64,000 nt of DNA from Micrasema longulum (GCA_022494885.1 JAGVSM010001281.1:62001-126000); one strand, 5' to 3'; shown: positions 21,452-32,377, numbered from the stretch's first letter. The notes: generated by a model from the letters alone, not told the origin. Numbers and translations are program-made.

Positions 21452-22165
21452 TTTTTATTTATTTTATTTTGACACTTTATATACAAATACAGTTTATATA
21501 CATATAAGGGCGGGCATATTGCCTTAAGGTAATTTCTTTCTTCCTACCCAAACCGTTCAGTTTGAGAAAATAAGAAGTACATGGACATATTGAATCTTAC
21601 AATTTTAGACATAAATTAAAAGCAAAGGTTAAGAAAATAAAAATACACAAAAAATTAACACTTTACTATGAAGAGAAGAGAAAGGGGGGGGAAAGAAAGA
21701 AGAAGGCTAAAGGAACAATTTGAATATTTAGATTGTAACATTTTAATCTTGACTTAAATATAAAAAAGAAGGGGCGTCTTTAACATTAGTAGGTAGATTA
21801 TTCCACAATTGAGCAGCTTCTGCTGTGAAAGAGGAAGCAAGAAAATTAGAGCGATGAAAGGGTATTGAAAAAGTTTTCTCGTCATTAGATCTAAAATATA
21901 GTCCGTGTTGTGATAGAGGTTGGAAGAACTCTCTCAGATAAACAGGCAAAGTGGGATTATTTAAAATATTGTGAAGAAGTGATAGAATGTGAATGTTTCT
22001 TCTATGCCTGATACTGAGCCAGTGTAGTTGCGTAGGATATTCGGTTATGTAATCGAATTTGCGTAGACTCTTGTAACTAAACCTGTTACAAGTGACAAAG
22101 TTTTTGCTTCCAGTCGTGTTTGAAATATGGTCTAGAGGGAGAATGACAATATTCGACAAAGGCCC
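21452..22165 (-). mobile_element. LINE-J, 5'-truncated, antisense
   Basis: Minus frame 22159-21743 reads SLRKFDYITEYPTQLHWLSI, RHRRNIHILSLLHNILNN, PVYLREFFQPLSQHGLYF, then AAQLWNNLPTNVKDAPS; it matches the C-terminal half of the LINE-J frame at 41682-42365. After DAPS a frameshift leads to the shared ending. The 3' UTR (21452-21740) has the CCGTTCAGTTTGAGAAAAT and GGGCGGGCATATTGCC blocks and ends in TTTATTTATTTTAT. The first 30 residues of the frame do not match LINE-J, so the truncation point is near 22080. Confidence 0.85.
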
Positions 22166-22224
22166 TTCATATAATTTTCCAACTCCTGGTGAAAGTAGTA
22201 GAGTTTAATTTGATTCAAATTGCA

Positions 22225-22318
22225 ATATATGCCCTATGTAATTGTTGACCATCTTACCAACAATTCAGTGCCCAATGCACCGTAGTGTGTGAATAAGGGT
22301 TTGATGATGATGATTATT
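22225..22318 (+). repeat. SINE-C, 3' end
   Basis: TCTTACCAACAATTCAGTGC, CCAATGCACCGTAGTGTGTG, AATAAGGGTTTGATGATGAT. Same subfamily as 165-315. Confidence 0.65.
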
Positions 22319-22909
22319 CGTCTCAACGCAACACAGGACCTTAATCCCGTGAAGTTGGGACTCGTGTCCCAATAAATGTAAATGAATCAATAATTTGTGA
22401 AAGATGAAATTTAATAAAATACTAAGTCGGCTTACTAAGATCCCTGTCCAAAATGTAATTTTGAGTTTCCATTCACAAACAAATGACAATATGATTGCTT
22501 ATTCCGAAGGTGATGTCTGATGTCTGCCATATAGAGAATACATGGCACAAAGCACATAACGCAGAGATACCATAAGTTCATGGACACCGTCATTAAATCC
22601 GTATATCATAGCGAGTATTAATGGACACCTCCATTAATCATCACCATGTTAATAGCTCCTTATTTATTTCCAAATGAAAAATGTCCATTTTCGAAACGAC
22701 TCGTCTCTTAACGAATGCGATCAGCCTACGATGAACTGGCACCTGGAACATCAATAGAACTTTGTTTGAAGTTGTAATACGTTTAGATTTAATGGGGAAA
22801 TATGCGTTTTGTAATCTTAAATGATAATGCATTCTCTTTTATACAAAAACTAAATACATTCTAAACGAGCACCTGTATAGAACAAAGCGAACGATAAAAT
22901 GGTGTTATT

Positions 22910-23612
22910 TCAACAATGTTTTTAGTGTGTCAAAATTTTTGTAGTCAAGGGCTTTATTTCACCCCTTATGGAGTTATTAAGATAAATTAATATATGACAA
23001 CGGAGAAGAAAATGTGGAAGTCTAAGCATTTACAGGGCTTATGACCTTTTTTTTTTTTGTTTTATTCATTTTGACAAATCAGTAACATACATAATTGTAT
23101 TTTTGTTCCCGCAAAGCCTAAGCTTGTCTGCGGGTTACATTACATTTAAAAAAAATAATTAAAGTAAGTACATAGTTTAATAATAAATTAAGAATAAAAT
23201 ATATTTATATGCACACTTAAGTTTCGCTTGCTGTTTTTAATAATTTTTTGACTATTTTTTTAATGAAATTAGGTTTTTTTCCTCACGATTTTTAGCTGGT
23301 ATTAAATTGTACAGTTTTGGTAGTACACATTGTTCTATCTCCATAGTAGTTTTTCTGTCGTGGAACCATCAGCTGCTGTGCCGATACTTGTCGGGTCACG
23401 ATCTGGTGGTTTACTTTGGATTTAAAACTGTAATCGAGGAAATGATCTGTCACTATCTTATACTGACACTGCTCGTTAATTGGCAAAACGTTTACATTAT
23501 CAAATAATATTTTATAGTTGTCTTTTGCCTCAATCTGTATTTTTACAGGTACGTACTGACACTGGCTGGTTTAAGTGGCCACTTTTCACACTGAATAACA
23601 TTTCTTTTTAAA
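22910..23612 (+). repeat. X repeat split by a LINE
   Basis: X sense starts CAACAATGTTTTTAGTGTGT, TTTTTGTAGTCAAGGG, AAGTCTAAGCATTTACAGGG, CTTATGACC (to 23047), and resumes at about 23548 with TGACACTGGCTGGTTTAAGT, GGCCACTTTTCACACTG, AATAACATTTC. The break is exactly inside the core, where uninterrupted copies read ATGACCTGTCATTGGC. Confidence 0.75.
23048..23547 (-). mobile_element. LINE tail with poly(A), inserted in X
   Basis: Antisense insertion starting with a T12 run (the poly(A) tail) at 23048. The minus frame 23486-23292 reads MPINEQCQYKIVTDHFLDYS, QIVTRQVSAQQLMVPRQKNY, YGDRTMC, then after a one-base shift LPKLYNLIPAKNREEKNLIS and LKKIVKKLLKTAS. 'VPR....YG.R....LPKLYN.IP' is a LINE C-terminal block. 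The insert separates two parts of one X unit, with TGAC present on both sides as a possible short target duplication. Confidence 0.75.
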
Positions 23613-23947
23613 AAAGCACTTGCTTTAGCCACCTTTAAGAAACGTCTGAAACATAATTGTTTATCCTTAATTCCTTTCATTTTATTTCTCAACATTCCTG
23701 GATCCTCTTCTCGATCAAACTCTCTCCACCCCGTCCGCTATAATTTAATAAACAATATATCTGTCCCTTAAAGGATAATCCACAGGAATCACATTGAACG
23801 GAATGTTCAGAAAACAACATTTTGTGATTGTGTGATTTACAAACCATTACTTTTGAGCCAAATCAGATAATTTTAATCTATGAAGAACTTAATATTTTAC
23901 AACTAATGAATAGTAATATAATTTAACAGTTTATAATAGTATTTTTT

Positions 23948-24422
23948 TATATGACACTTTATATACATATACAATATATATACATATAAGGGCGGGCATA
24001 TTGCCTTAAGGCAATTTCTTCCTACCTACCCAAACCGTTCAGTTTGAGAAAATTATAAATACATGGACATATTGAATCTTACAATTTTATACAAAAATTA
24101 ATAGCAAAGATTAACAAAAATAAATATATATTTAAAAAATTATCACTATACTTTGAAGAGAGGAGGGGGGATGGGAAGAAGAAAAGAAGGATATAAAGGA
24201 ACAATTTTAATATTTAGATAGTGGCATTTCAATCTTGACTTAAATGTAAATAAAGAAGGGGCGTCTCTAACATTAGTGGGTAGATTATTGCACAATCGAG
24301 CGGCTACTACCGTGAAAGAGGAGGCAAGAAAATTAGAGCAACGACAGGGTATTAAAGGGGTTCTCTCGTTACTAAAACGAAGAGATAGTCCGTGTTGTGA
24401 AAGAGGTTGGAAATAGTACGTA
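23948..24422 (-). mobile_element. LINE-J, strongly 5'-truncated, antisense
   Basis: Minus frame 24427-24146 reads FQPLSQHGLSLRFSNERTPL, IPCRCSNFLASSFTVVAARL, NNLPTNVRDAPSLFTFKSRL, KCHYLNI, identical in order to the end of the 41682-42365 frame. A stop replaced by read-through adds 20 residues. The 3' UTR follows with GGGCGGGCATATTGCC and ends in TATATGACACTTTATATACA (plus sense). Confidence 0.9.
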
Positions 24423-24424
24423 TT

Positions 24425-24520
24425 CAAATAGCATATATGGGACTACTAATGTTGTATGTATTAAAACAAACTTGACTTCAGATATTCATTTCTACTTAAA
24501 AAATCTTTTTTACGATGAAA
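24425..24520. repeat. Dispersed repeat F, copy 2
   Basis: CAAATAGCATATATGGGACT, ACTAATGTTG, AAAACAAACTTGACTTCAGA, ATTCATTTCT: same order of blocks as at 6180-6300. It abuts the truncated end of LINE-J. Confidence 0.45.
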
Positions 24521-24987
24521 ATGGACTTCAGTGTTTTATTCGCGTATAAAATAGCTGATTGCGATAATTTCTGCATTTTAAACTTCAAAACGCCAAAAAA
24601 TAGACTTCCGTGGTTTATCCTCTAAGGCATGAGTCGGCAACCTTTTGTTGTTGTATTCCCGATGCCGAGATGCATAGAATTGCTTCTAAATATGAATCTG
24701 TTGGCCTATCAGATGTATTCGACACAACATGCATAATATGCTTTTGTGTACATTATAATATGTATTTAATATTTATAAACACCATATTATGTATCTTATA
24801 TTTTATTACTTTATAACTACGTTATACAGTTTGTTCAAATTGACTACGGCCGCTAATAAATAAAGAATGTCAAAAATTAAGAAGTTATTTATCGTAAATA
24901 TAAAAATAACTAGAATACGTTAAAGTACTTAAAATTCCATATTATATTTTTAATCAATCTTTTTCTATCTTAAGATATCAATAATCG

Positions 24988-25248
24988 GCCTTGTGGTGCA
25001 ATGGTCGGCGCGTTTGCCTACCGTGCAAGAGGTCTCAGGTTCGATACTTGAAATAGTGACATGTCATATTTTTTTAAAGGGGTGTTTTTACAACAGTATA
25101 TTTCATAGTCTCTGGACTGGTATCTGAAGCGTAAGGCTGATCATCTTACCTTTATGTAACAAAAATGATCAAGATACCCTGCGATTGGTGTACCAAAGCA
25201 GTGCCATTTGCACCATTAGGTGTGGCAAATAATGATGATGATGATAAG
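24988..25248 (+). repeat. SINE-C, near full length
   Basis: Head GGCCTTGTGGTGCAATGGTC (A box), then GCAAGAGGTCTCAGGTTCGA (B box), body TGGACTGGTATCTGAAGCGT, AAGGCTGATCATCTTACC, GATTGGTGTACCAAAGCAGT, and a tail of AATGATGATGATGATAAGG. Sense-strand counterpart of the copy at 4450. Confidence 0.85.
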
Positions 25249-25249
25249 G

Positions 25250-25745
25250 ATATCGATCCAATATTGAATTTTTACAAAAACAACTATTAATTCAAATAAA
25301 AAAACTTGTTAATTTATAGTCCTAACGCTCCTATATACCTCCTTGAAAATTTTCTACGCTTATCCGTTCATGGTTTTCCTCTTCGTTCTAATTATTAAAG
25401 CAGTCTCTTAATACCCATCCACAATTCCTCTTTCTTCTCTAACTCATATAGTGATTACAAAAACACTAAAAAACTTTCTTTAATCAGTTTTCAGTATCAA
25501 ATAATCTTTCTTAATCCGTAAAAAATAGTATAACAACATTCTGATGCCATAAAACAATGTGATCACCTTACACTCCATAAATTCTTTGAAGATCCTTTGA
25601 TGGAATCTAAGATAGTGTAAATGCGGAAGCCCCTACTGTTTATTTATCCCCTATTATGGGATGACAAGATTCTTTGACTCCTGTTAAACACGGTGTCTTG
25701 TCACCAAGATGGTGACTGAAAAAATCCTTTACAAGATGGCGTGTT
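25250..25745. other. Unassigned DNA
   Basis: A+T-rich with no coding signal; near 25660-25740 there is a paired string GTCACCAAGATGGTGAC that can form a short hairpin. Confidence 0.4.
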
Positions 25746-25749
25746 TTTC

Positions 25750-25862
25750 TACAAGAGGATAAACATAGATGTCATCTAATGAAGATTCTAGAAGGCAAAA
25801 GAGGCGACAGAAGACTTCCCGGCAAGATGAGTTACGGTCGTGGAATAGATGCCATGGGAATA
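25750..25862 (+). mobile_element. Possible LINE C-terminal scrap (RTE-like)
   Basis: Frame KHRCHLMKILEGKRGDRRLP, GKMSYGRGIDAM resembles the 'L...ILEGK..G.R..GR' block that follows the RT in RTE-type polymerases. It is only about 35 codons and diverged, so this is tentative. Confidence 0.3.
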
Positions 25863-25869
25863 TAAAAGA

Positions 25870-26485
25870 TTACCATATTTTAATAAAGGACTATGCGTAT
25901 TAATCATAGTTTGAATCGCGGGAGATTGAAAAAAAATACCACGTTTCTCAAACAATCAGCTGCATCAACAAAAAAAAATAGAGGAAACAAAAATAAATCA
26001 AAAAAATATTAATTTCAAAATTAAGGTTATCAAAAAAATATACTGAAACACTTATTAACAAAATAATGCCCACCGTTTTCGATAACCGTTTTCCGACTTT
26101 AGGAAATTGATTAAAATAACTAGACAGCCTTTCAGAAGAAAGTTATTAACATTTTATGTGCCTTGTACGTTCATTTCTTAATACTAAAAAAAAAGAATTC
26201 TGCATGCAAATGTGTCTCCAAAAATTTTTCAGGAGACAAATTAGTGATTTATCTTGTATTTTTTAATGAAAGGCTTAAAAGTAGATTTGTTTTCTAAAAT
26301 ATATTAATACACATTACAAAAACGCATATTTTAATAATCTTTAAGTGTACTGTGTGTTTTCATACTGTCCTTAACCAAAAATTTTGTGTGGAGTTACAAT
26401 TAAAAATATGCAAATTATCTTTGTTTTTAAAGAAATTAGAAGTTAATGCTATTTACCATGCAATAGAGGCTGAAAATTTTATTTC
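25870..26485. other. A+T-rich DNA, no feature seen
   Basis: Homopolymer-rich, no coding signal and no matched repeat. Confidence 0.4.
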
Positions 26486-26487
26486 TC

Positions 26488-26665
26488 ATCAGCATCATCA
26501 TCCCCTTTCCGTACCTAATAGTGCATAGGGCACTCCATTGGTACACCAATTGCAGCGTATCTTGACCTTTTTTTAATACATGAAGGTAAGATGATTAGTC
26601 TTACGCTTCAGGTACTAGTCCAAGGACTATAAAATATTCTGTTATACTACACCACGGAGGCCGCC
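26488..26665 (-). repeat. SINE-C with internal deletion
   Basis: Antisense: CATCATCATCCCCTTTCCGT, TAGTGCATAGGGCACTCCAT, GGTACTAGTCCAAGGACTAT, then directly CTACACCACGGAGGCCGCC, the reversed tRNA-like head. The B box and about 60 bp between head and body are missing, so this copy could not be transcribed by pol III. Confidence 0.75.
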
Positions 26666-26669
26666 ATTT

Positions 26670-27925
26670 TAGAATTACCGTAGTTTACCTCTCGCATACA
26701 GAGTTTGTCGCATACAAGTCCGTATTCACAAATGAAACTTAAGTTGAAGAAAGTATATTTCACTGTTTTTACAATCAAGTTTTTCTCTGTATCTTTATTT
26801 ATTTATTATATTTACGGTCTAAGCTAATAACAACAGATGCACGAAGAAACTTATTTACAAGAAACTGAACAGAAAAATAATACCAAATTATCATTTTTTA
26901 TCGATAATTCTATAATTGGTAATATTTTATTTTTTTATATTGTTTATCTTTTTTAGACTTTCCTAATTTGTTCATTAATAATATAGTTCTAAATGCTTTT
27001 TGTTACTTATAATTATGCTTACATGTATGTATATTTTATTGTATTTGTAACTTATATGTAAAAGGCACTTAGTGACGTTTATTTCGATAAAATAAAATAA
27101 AAAATAAAAAAAACACAAAACTACGAAGCAAAGACAAACAAGGGCAGTAAAATATACAATATATTCATAAACACGATAAACAAATAAGACTTCGAGACCA
27201 TGCCAATCCATCTATAAATTACACTGAGAATAAGATAAAATTTGAAAATACTTTCCTTGACTTGAGTTTTATGTCTAAATACGGGCATTAGAAATCTAGA
27301 TCTGATTATTTCAGTACACTAAACGCGTTGAGGACAGTAAGCGCAAATTCATTAAAATTTCTGATGAACGATGCGGTTCTAGTATATACTCGGAGTACAC
27401 CAATAGTTCTTTGCTTTTGGGTCATCATAGATAGGGACAAATTTTGTAGAATTCCTAAGAGTTTTTTTAAAATATGGTCTCAATTTGGCCTTGCTTTTTT
27501 GATAAAACATAAATAACGTACAATGACGCAAAGGTAATAAATTCATTGCTCCAAAATATTATTAATCTGTCGTGTAATTAGGTAAATCAAATATTAGGGT
27601 TAGTTTCTTGAGATAAACGTAAATCAAAGTTTGAGAACCTCGTTGATTATGTATGGACACAAGGTGAATAGATCAAAATAGAGTCTCCTGTGGATTGTGT
27701 CCTTTCTGTGGTCCATTACTCATCAGTCCCTTCATGTGCCCCATTATAATTATTATTCCTCGGACAGGACGAGAACTGAGAGCCTTTGTATTGAAAAATA
27801 AAACCGATCGACATCCGAGGCGGGCCGTAACTCATTTGATTTCATAATTCTGAAGGCAAAAAAACGTCTTTCGATCGATGGACAAAAAATGAATACATTA
27901 AAAAACATCGTTTTTGTCTTTTCTT
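26670..27925. other. Unassigned A+T-rich DNA
   Basis: Includes TTTATTTATTTATTATATTT at about 26801 and ATAAAATAAAATAAAAAATA at about 27092, which look like worn LINE 3' ends, but no coding tail is attached. The 78-aa minus frame at 27211-26975 is hydrophobic and probably chance. Confidence 0.35.
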
Positions 27926-27932
27926 GGTATCT

Positions 27933-27971
27933 AAAAACTGTATCTACATACGCGATGTAGATACAGTTTTT
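27933..27971. other. Perfect 17-bp-arm hairpin
   Basis: AAAAACTGTATCTACAT and ATGTAGATACAGTTTTT flank a 5-base ACGCG loop. The arms match perfectly. No gene or U-tract context shows it to be a terminator; role unknown. Confidence 0.9.
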
Positions 27972-28129
27972 TTGTGTGGAGGTTTATTTTTCAAAAATAT
28001 ATTGAATTTTTAATATTTTTAGTGCAATAAAAACACTGAGTGCATTTGGCTAACATGCACAATCCTGAGTTCAATTCTTGAAAGATATCCATAAATATTT
28101 ACTTTTTTTAAGAGAAAAAAAAAGGGTTC

Positions 28130-28287
28130 TTATAATTAACCCAAATATTTCAATTTTGGTGGCCATTTTCAACAAGTTGTAAAAAATTAACTATTAGAAA
28201 ATGGAAATGAAGTTAGGATAGAGTGGGGTTCGAATCTCGGACCTCTGATCCGTTAGTCCACAACACTAGCCACGGGACCAAAATTCG
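28130..28287 (-). repeat. SINE-B, near full length
   Basis: Minus sense: head GGTCCCGTGGCTAGTGTTGT (A box region), GATCAGAGGTCCGAGATTCG then AACCCCACTCTATCC (B box), body AAATGGCCACCAAAATTGAA, ATATTTGGGTTAATTATAAG. One of the better SINE-B copies. Confidence 0.85.
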
Positions 28288-28289
28288 AT

Positions 28290-29005
28290 TAATTTCTTTT
28301 TCTTTTAAACTTGTTATGTTTTTTTGAGAACGATATTTCTGTTAAAAAATAATTATATTTTGTAACAAATGTATTGGAATACGTTGTAAATTTTAGAGCA
28401 ACGTTGTACCGAATTCACTGTTTAATATTATACAAATAATTATTTAAAAATATTATCCATGCAATTCAACGAAATAATATTACTATTAAGTACGCTACAG
28501 AAAATGGGCTATATTTGATCAAATTTTGGTTTATAATATGGATTTCTCTATTTTTGTACTAGTGTTTTTGCCAAAACACCATTTGCTGATTTTACACCGG
28601 TCAAACAAATAAATCCACTGACGCGGAAAATTCGGGTGGATTGATTTTTATTTATTCAATGACAAAAAATCAGGAGAAAATCCAGCAAAAGGGAAATTAA
28701 GGAAGACGAGTCAGTCAAATTGTGTCGTACCGGTCAGTGAATTTGCCAAAAAAACAATAAATAATAAATTATTAATATTTAAAGCATTAACTTTGCGGTC
28801 AAACAGGGTTGTTCTTTTTGCGGTGCCTTATCGAGTCCTCCTGACGTTGGCAATCACTACAGCAAAAGCATCCCGGGTCCTGTGCTACTCTTACGTTCCG
28901 CAGCCAGGACAACTGCTTATTGGATGTACTCGCCATAATAATTCCTGGGAAAAGATGACCAGAGTGAGTTCCTGTTGCTTTCTCTGGTCAATTTTTCTTT
29001 CGGGG
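28290..29005. other. Unassigned DNA
   Basis: No matched repeat. The 91-aa plus frame 28793-29068 runs into the X unit and has no recognisable domain; part of it (28800-28990) is less A+T-rich than its surroundings. Confidence 0.35.
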
Positions 29006-29009
29006 TTAC

Positions 29010-29150
29010 CTTCGAATGTTACGCAGTATGTAAAGTGGCCACTTAAACCAGTCAATGACAGAACATAAGCCCTGTAAATACCTAGACTTCCACATTTCCT
29101 TTTCAAAATTTTTTTCCCTCTGTGTTGCAACAAATTTAGAATAATAAACC
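29010..29150 (-). repeat. X repeat, single antisense unit
   Basis: AATGTTACGCAGTATGTAAA, GTGGCCACTTAAACCAGTCA, ATAAGCCCTGTAAATACCTA, GACTTCCACATTTCC, TTCCCTCTGTGTTGCAACAA. Core and TIR-proximal part present, terminal 70 bp absent. Confidence 0.75.
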
Positions 29151-29171
29151 AATAGTCAATAAACAACAAGT

Positions 29172-29224
29172 TAACACCTATTATTTAATTTAAGACTTGC
29201 AATTTAATTAAATAATAGGTGTTA
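29172..29224. other. Perfect 19-bp-arm hairpin
   Basis: TAACACCTATTATTTAATT and AATTAAATAATAGGTGTTA flank a 15-base spacer, with no mismatch. It follows the X unit directly. May be a minimal TIR element or the mark of a fold-back event. Confidence 0.85.
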
Positions 29225-29695
29225 CGTCAAAGCAAACACAGTATCTTGACAAGCAAAAAAATTATTTCGTAAGATGTATCTTTACCATTTTTTTTTACTT
29301 TTGATGTTAATTTTCAAATTTGAAAAAAATGGGCACAACTTACCTTAAAACCTAGTTAAAAGGGTTTTTTTTAACGTCACATTTGTTTCCTTTCTTAACT
29401 CCTCTCAAAAACATAGATTTTGTCCTTGAGACCTTAACCCTAGATAGCATCATGTGACAGTTCTGTTATAAACCATTTGAGTGTTTACAAAATCCAAAAT
29501 AAACCCCAAAGTTTATTTTAAATCTTTGTTAAACTACAAGTACACACCATTCATTGCAATTAAAGTACATTTTCTCCTAAACAGATGATTACTTGATGAT
29601 ATTGGTTGTGAAACCAATAGGAACGCGTATTTGAAATATCTAAAAAATCTTTGAACTAAAGAAATATTTATATTTGCTATTAAGTACATATTTTG
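29225..29695. other. Unassigned DNA
   Basis: No gene or matched repeat seen. Confidence 0.35.
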
Positions 29696-29699
29696 CGCT

Positions 29700-30245
29700 T
29701 CGTTAACTGTTAAAAGACTGTGGTAAATAATATATTTGCGCGTGGTGATGTTACATTGTGTTATCACTAGTAAAAGACGGAATATTCTAAAAGTTCAGAT
29801 ATTTGAAAAAAAACATGGAGACAAACTGTTTCATAATTTCTTTTTCATAATTTAGCCCTGTTATAGTAAAATAAATCAAAAATCATAAATGTGCCACTCA
29901 CATTACGCGCGTGCGTCTGAAGACTGAATCCGTTTTACACAACACCCGCCACAAAACAGCGTCTCTGTCTTCCTTGTAATGAGTTCTATCTTCGTGCTCT
30001 CTCTTATATAATTCTCTCTCTCTCTCTCTTATAATATTTGTTACTGAATTAGCGGACATTCATTCTTCGCGTAGAAATATATTTTTTTTTATGTTAACAT
30101 CCAGCATAGTTATACAAATTTTATTTTCCAAATCCGGAGTGAAAATGTATAGGTGTAAAATACGAGTTCATCATTTCAAAAAATAAGATAAACATATAAG
30201 TCTTATGTCCTATGTCGACTAGTGTGACATCACAGCCACACAAGA
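29700..30245 (+). repeat. Dispersed repeat K, copy 1 (~540 bp)
   Basis: Shares with 53266-53790, in order: ACTGTGGTAAATAAT, GGAATATTCTAAAAGTTCAG, ACAGCGTCTCTGTCTTCCTT, TTAGCGGACATTCATTCTTC, TTAACATCCAGCATAGTTAT, ATACGAGTTCATCATTTCAA, TATGTCGACTAGTGTGACAT, CACAGCCACACAAGA. No coding frame. A CT microsatellite (30005-30030) has expanded inside this copy. Ends are not clearly inverted repeats, so the class is unknown. Confidence 0.75.
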
Positions 30246-30249
30246 AAAC

Positions 30250-31285
30250 ACAATTTTAGATTATTCAGAATGTGACACAAATATCACACTCAATTTTCCC
30301 CGTTTTTTTAATTTTTTTTGATGAGCTTAAAAATACGTGTTTCATTATTTGAAGAGCTGCTATTTTATTTGAAAATTGTATTTTTTAGAATTAGAGTTAT
30401 AAAGGAATAATACGTTGCACAAAAATTAAAACATCCTCGGTGCGATAATACAAAGGTGGCTCTGAGCAAAATTCGTCCGGGTTTTTGGTTAAACATTATT
30501 CATACTCTGGAAAACATTTCGCCAAGATAAAATATCGATTGAACTTTAATAAAAAATACATGGAACAGACCAGGTTAAATAATATTCTAAAAAAGAGTGC
30601 AAAAGGTAAAAAGGTTTTATGAAATCTGTGTTTATTTCCTTTCATATCCAGTGTTGAAAAAAATCTATGATATATTTTGATGCCTTGTTTTTGTATTATA
30701 TATAAGTCATCGATGTATGTAAATATTCGGTGTACATAAGTGGATAATCATTAGTCTGCCGCCAGTAGTTCATGGCAATTCTCATGACCATTCTCTGCGG
30801 GGGTTAAGTCCATTGGAAGCCATTGGACACAACCAAAACATGATAAGTCCAATTCATTTGTAACAAAACCAGCTATGTTCATTGCATAACAGGATTACCC
30901 CGCTGAACACGATCATCAATAATGATGTTTTTGTCCGGTCAGTGATTTGACAATTACAATAATCATTATAGAACTGACTTTTTCATGTACTTACTCGTGT
31001 AGGTTCATTTTAATTAAAATTACGCCCAGTTTTATGTTGCGTCCGGACACTTAATTGAAATTTGTCTGTGTTTTGCAAGATGGATGAATCAACTTATAAC
31101 TAGACTTTAAATTATTTTTTAACACAAAAAAAAACCATCACGCCGTTTCCCCGTAGGGATAGGCAGAGAGGATAGAACGCCACATCACTCTATCCTTGCA
31201 TACAGATCTCGCTTCCTCTACATTCCTACATCTTGTCATGCACGCGCGCCGATTATTCCGACTTTTGACATGTCCATATTCAAGA
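30250..31285. other. Unassigned DNA
   Basis: Mostly A+T-rich. At 31135-31260 a G+C-richer block (CACGCCGTTTCCCCGTAGGG, TAGGCAGAGAGGATAGAACG, GATCTCGCTTCCTCTACATT) looks like the antisense 3' region of a retroelement but has no second copy here to prove it. Confidence 0.35.
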
Positions 31286-31288
31286 ATT

Positions 31289-31475
31289 GGGTTGTGGTCC
31301 CGTGGCAGTGTAGTGTTGCGGTCTCACGGATCAGAGGTCTGAGGTTCGAAACCCACTCTACCCCAACTTGATTTCCATTTTTTAATAGTGAGTTATTAAC
31401 AACTCGTTGAAAATGGCCACCAAAAGGAAATATTTGGGTAGATTATATAAACACTAATATTTCTTTTTATTAAGA
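31289..31475 (+). repeat. SINE-B, near full length
   Basis: GGTTGTGGTCCCGTGGCAGT, GATCAGAGGTCTGAGGTTCG, AAACCCACTCTACCCCAAC, TAATAGTGAGTTATTAACAA, AATGGCCACCAAAAGGAAAT, ATTTGGGTAGATTATA. Pol III box region intact by eye. Confidence 0.85.
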
Positions 31476-31479
31476 AAAG

Positions 31480-31905
31480 AAAAAAAAAGTATTTGTTAGA
31501 TTTGGTAATGCCATGTCTTTCTCGGTCTTCCTCTATTAAATATCATATAAAATATATTTTTTAATAATTTTGTGTCAACAGTATTTTAAATATGTCAAGT
31601 TGGTTGTACACAAGTCTTTGATTTAACCCATCGATCAAAAAACAAAAATAAAAACTGTATTGTACGTATCGGCAAAACGGGTCAGAAAAGTGATCAAATT
31701 TTGGCCCAGAAAATATTGTGTCGTGTACTAAACAAATTTGTCAAAATCTTGTATGCGAGTGAAAAATTTTAAAATACGTCCAAATTTCGACAATATTTTT
31801 ATTTTGGATTCTGCGCGCGCATTCAAATACAATATAAAAATTGGAAAGATTGCCTCCTTAATATTTATGACAGAGTGATCAAAATGTGTGCTTATGTAAA
31901 AAATA
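31480..31905. other. A+T-rich DNA, no feature seen
   Basis: No coding signal or matched repeat. Confidence 0.4.
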
Positions 31906-32044
31906 CACATCATCATTATTCACTTGTGGCACCTAATGGTGCATAGGGCACTGCATTGGTACACCAATCGCAGCGTATCTTAATTTATTTTTTTTACATG
32001 ATGGTAATATGATCAGTCTTATGCTTCTCCTATGTCCTTACGTC
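31906..32044 (-). repeat. SINE-C, 3' part
   Basis: Antisense: CATCATCATTATTCACTTGT, GGTGCATAGGGCACTGCATT, GGTACACCAATCGCAGCGTA, ACATGATGGTAATATGATCA. Ends at the junction with repeat D. Confidence 0.75.
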
Positions 32045-32335
32045 CTTACAAAAACGCGAAATGTTTGACCTCGATAATTGTGACGTCAAGATTCGTGACG
32101 ATGTTCTGTTTAAACTTAAACAGTTACAAACAAAATACAACATTTACACGAATCGCTACGTATTAGGGGCGTGGCCAATGCAATGGACTGTTTTCGTGGG
32201 AATTCAAAATTACAAATTTGTAAAAAAAATATGCTACTATTAAGTAGTAAAAAAATGTTTTTTAATTAACAGTTTCGTACATATTTAAATTAGAATTGTA
32301 AAAAAAGTGGCATTTTCCTATAACCAGGTAACAAT
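32045..32335 (+). repeat. Dispersed repeat D, copy 2
   Basis: Shares with 45108-45370: GCGAAATGTTTGACCTCGAT, TGTGACGTCAAGATTCGTGA, CGATGTTCTGTTTAAA, GGGCGTGGCCAATGCAATGG, and a worn tail to ATTTTCC. A 60-codon frame at 32061 (MFDLDNCDVKIRDDVLFKLK) is also partly readable in the other copy (MFDLDKCDVKIRDDIIFKLK) but with stops there, so coding is possible but unproven. Confidence 0.7.
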
Positions 32336-32377
32336 GAAGACCTACTGCCGACCCGTATGTATGGGAGAGGAGTATAG

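Noticed and set aside
26975..27211. Hydrophobic 78-codon minus frame
   Set aside because: A+T-rich DNA gives Phe/Tyr/Leu-rich frames by chance; no other support.
27933..27971. Bacterial-type terminator
   Set aside because: The context is eukaryotic and no gene ends here; the T-run belongs to the stem itself.
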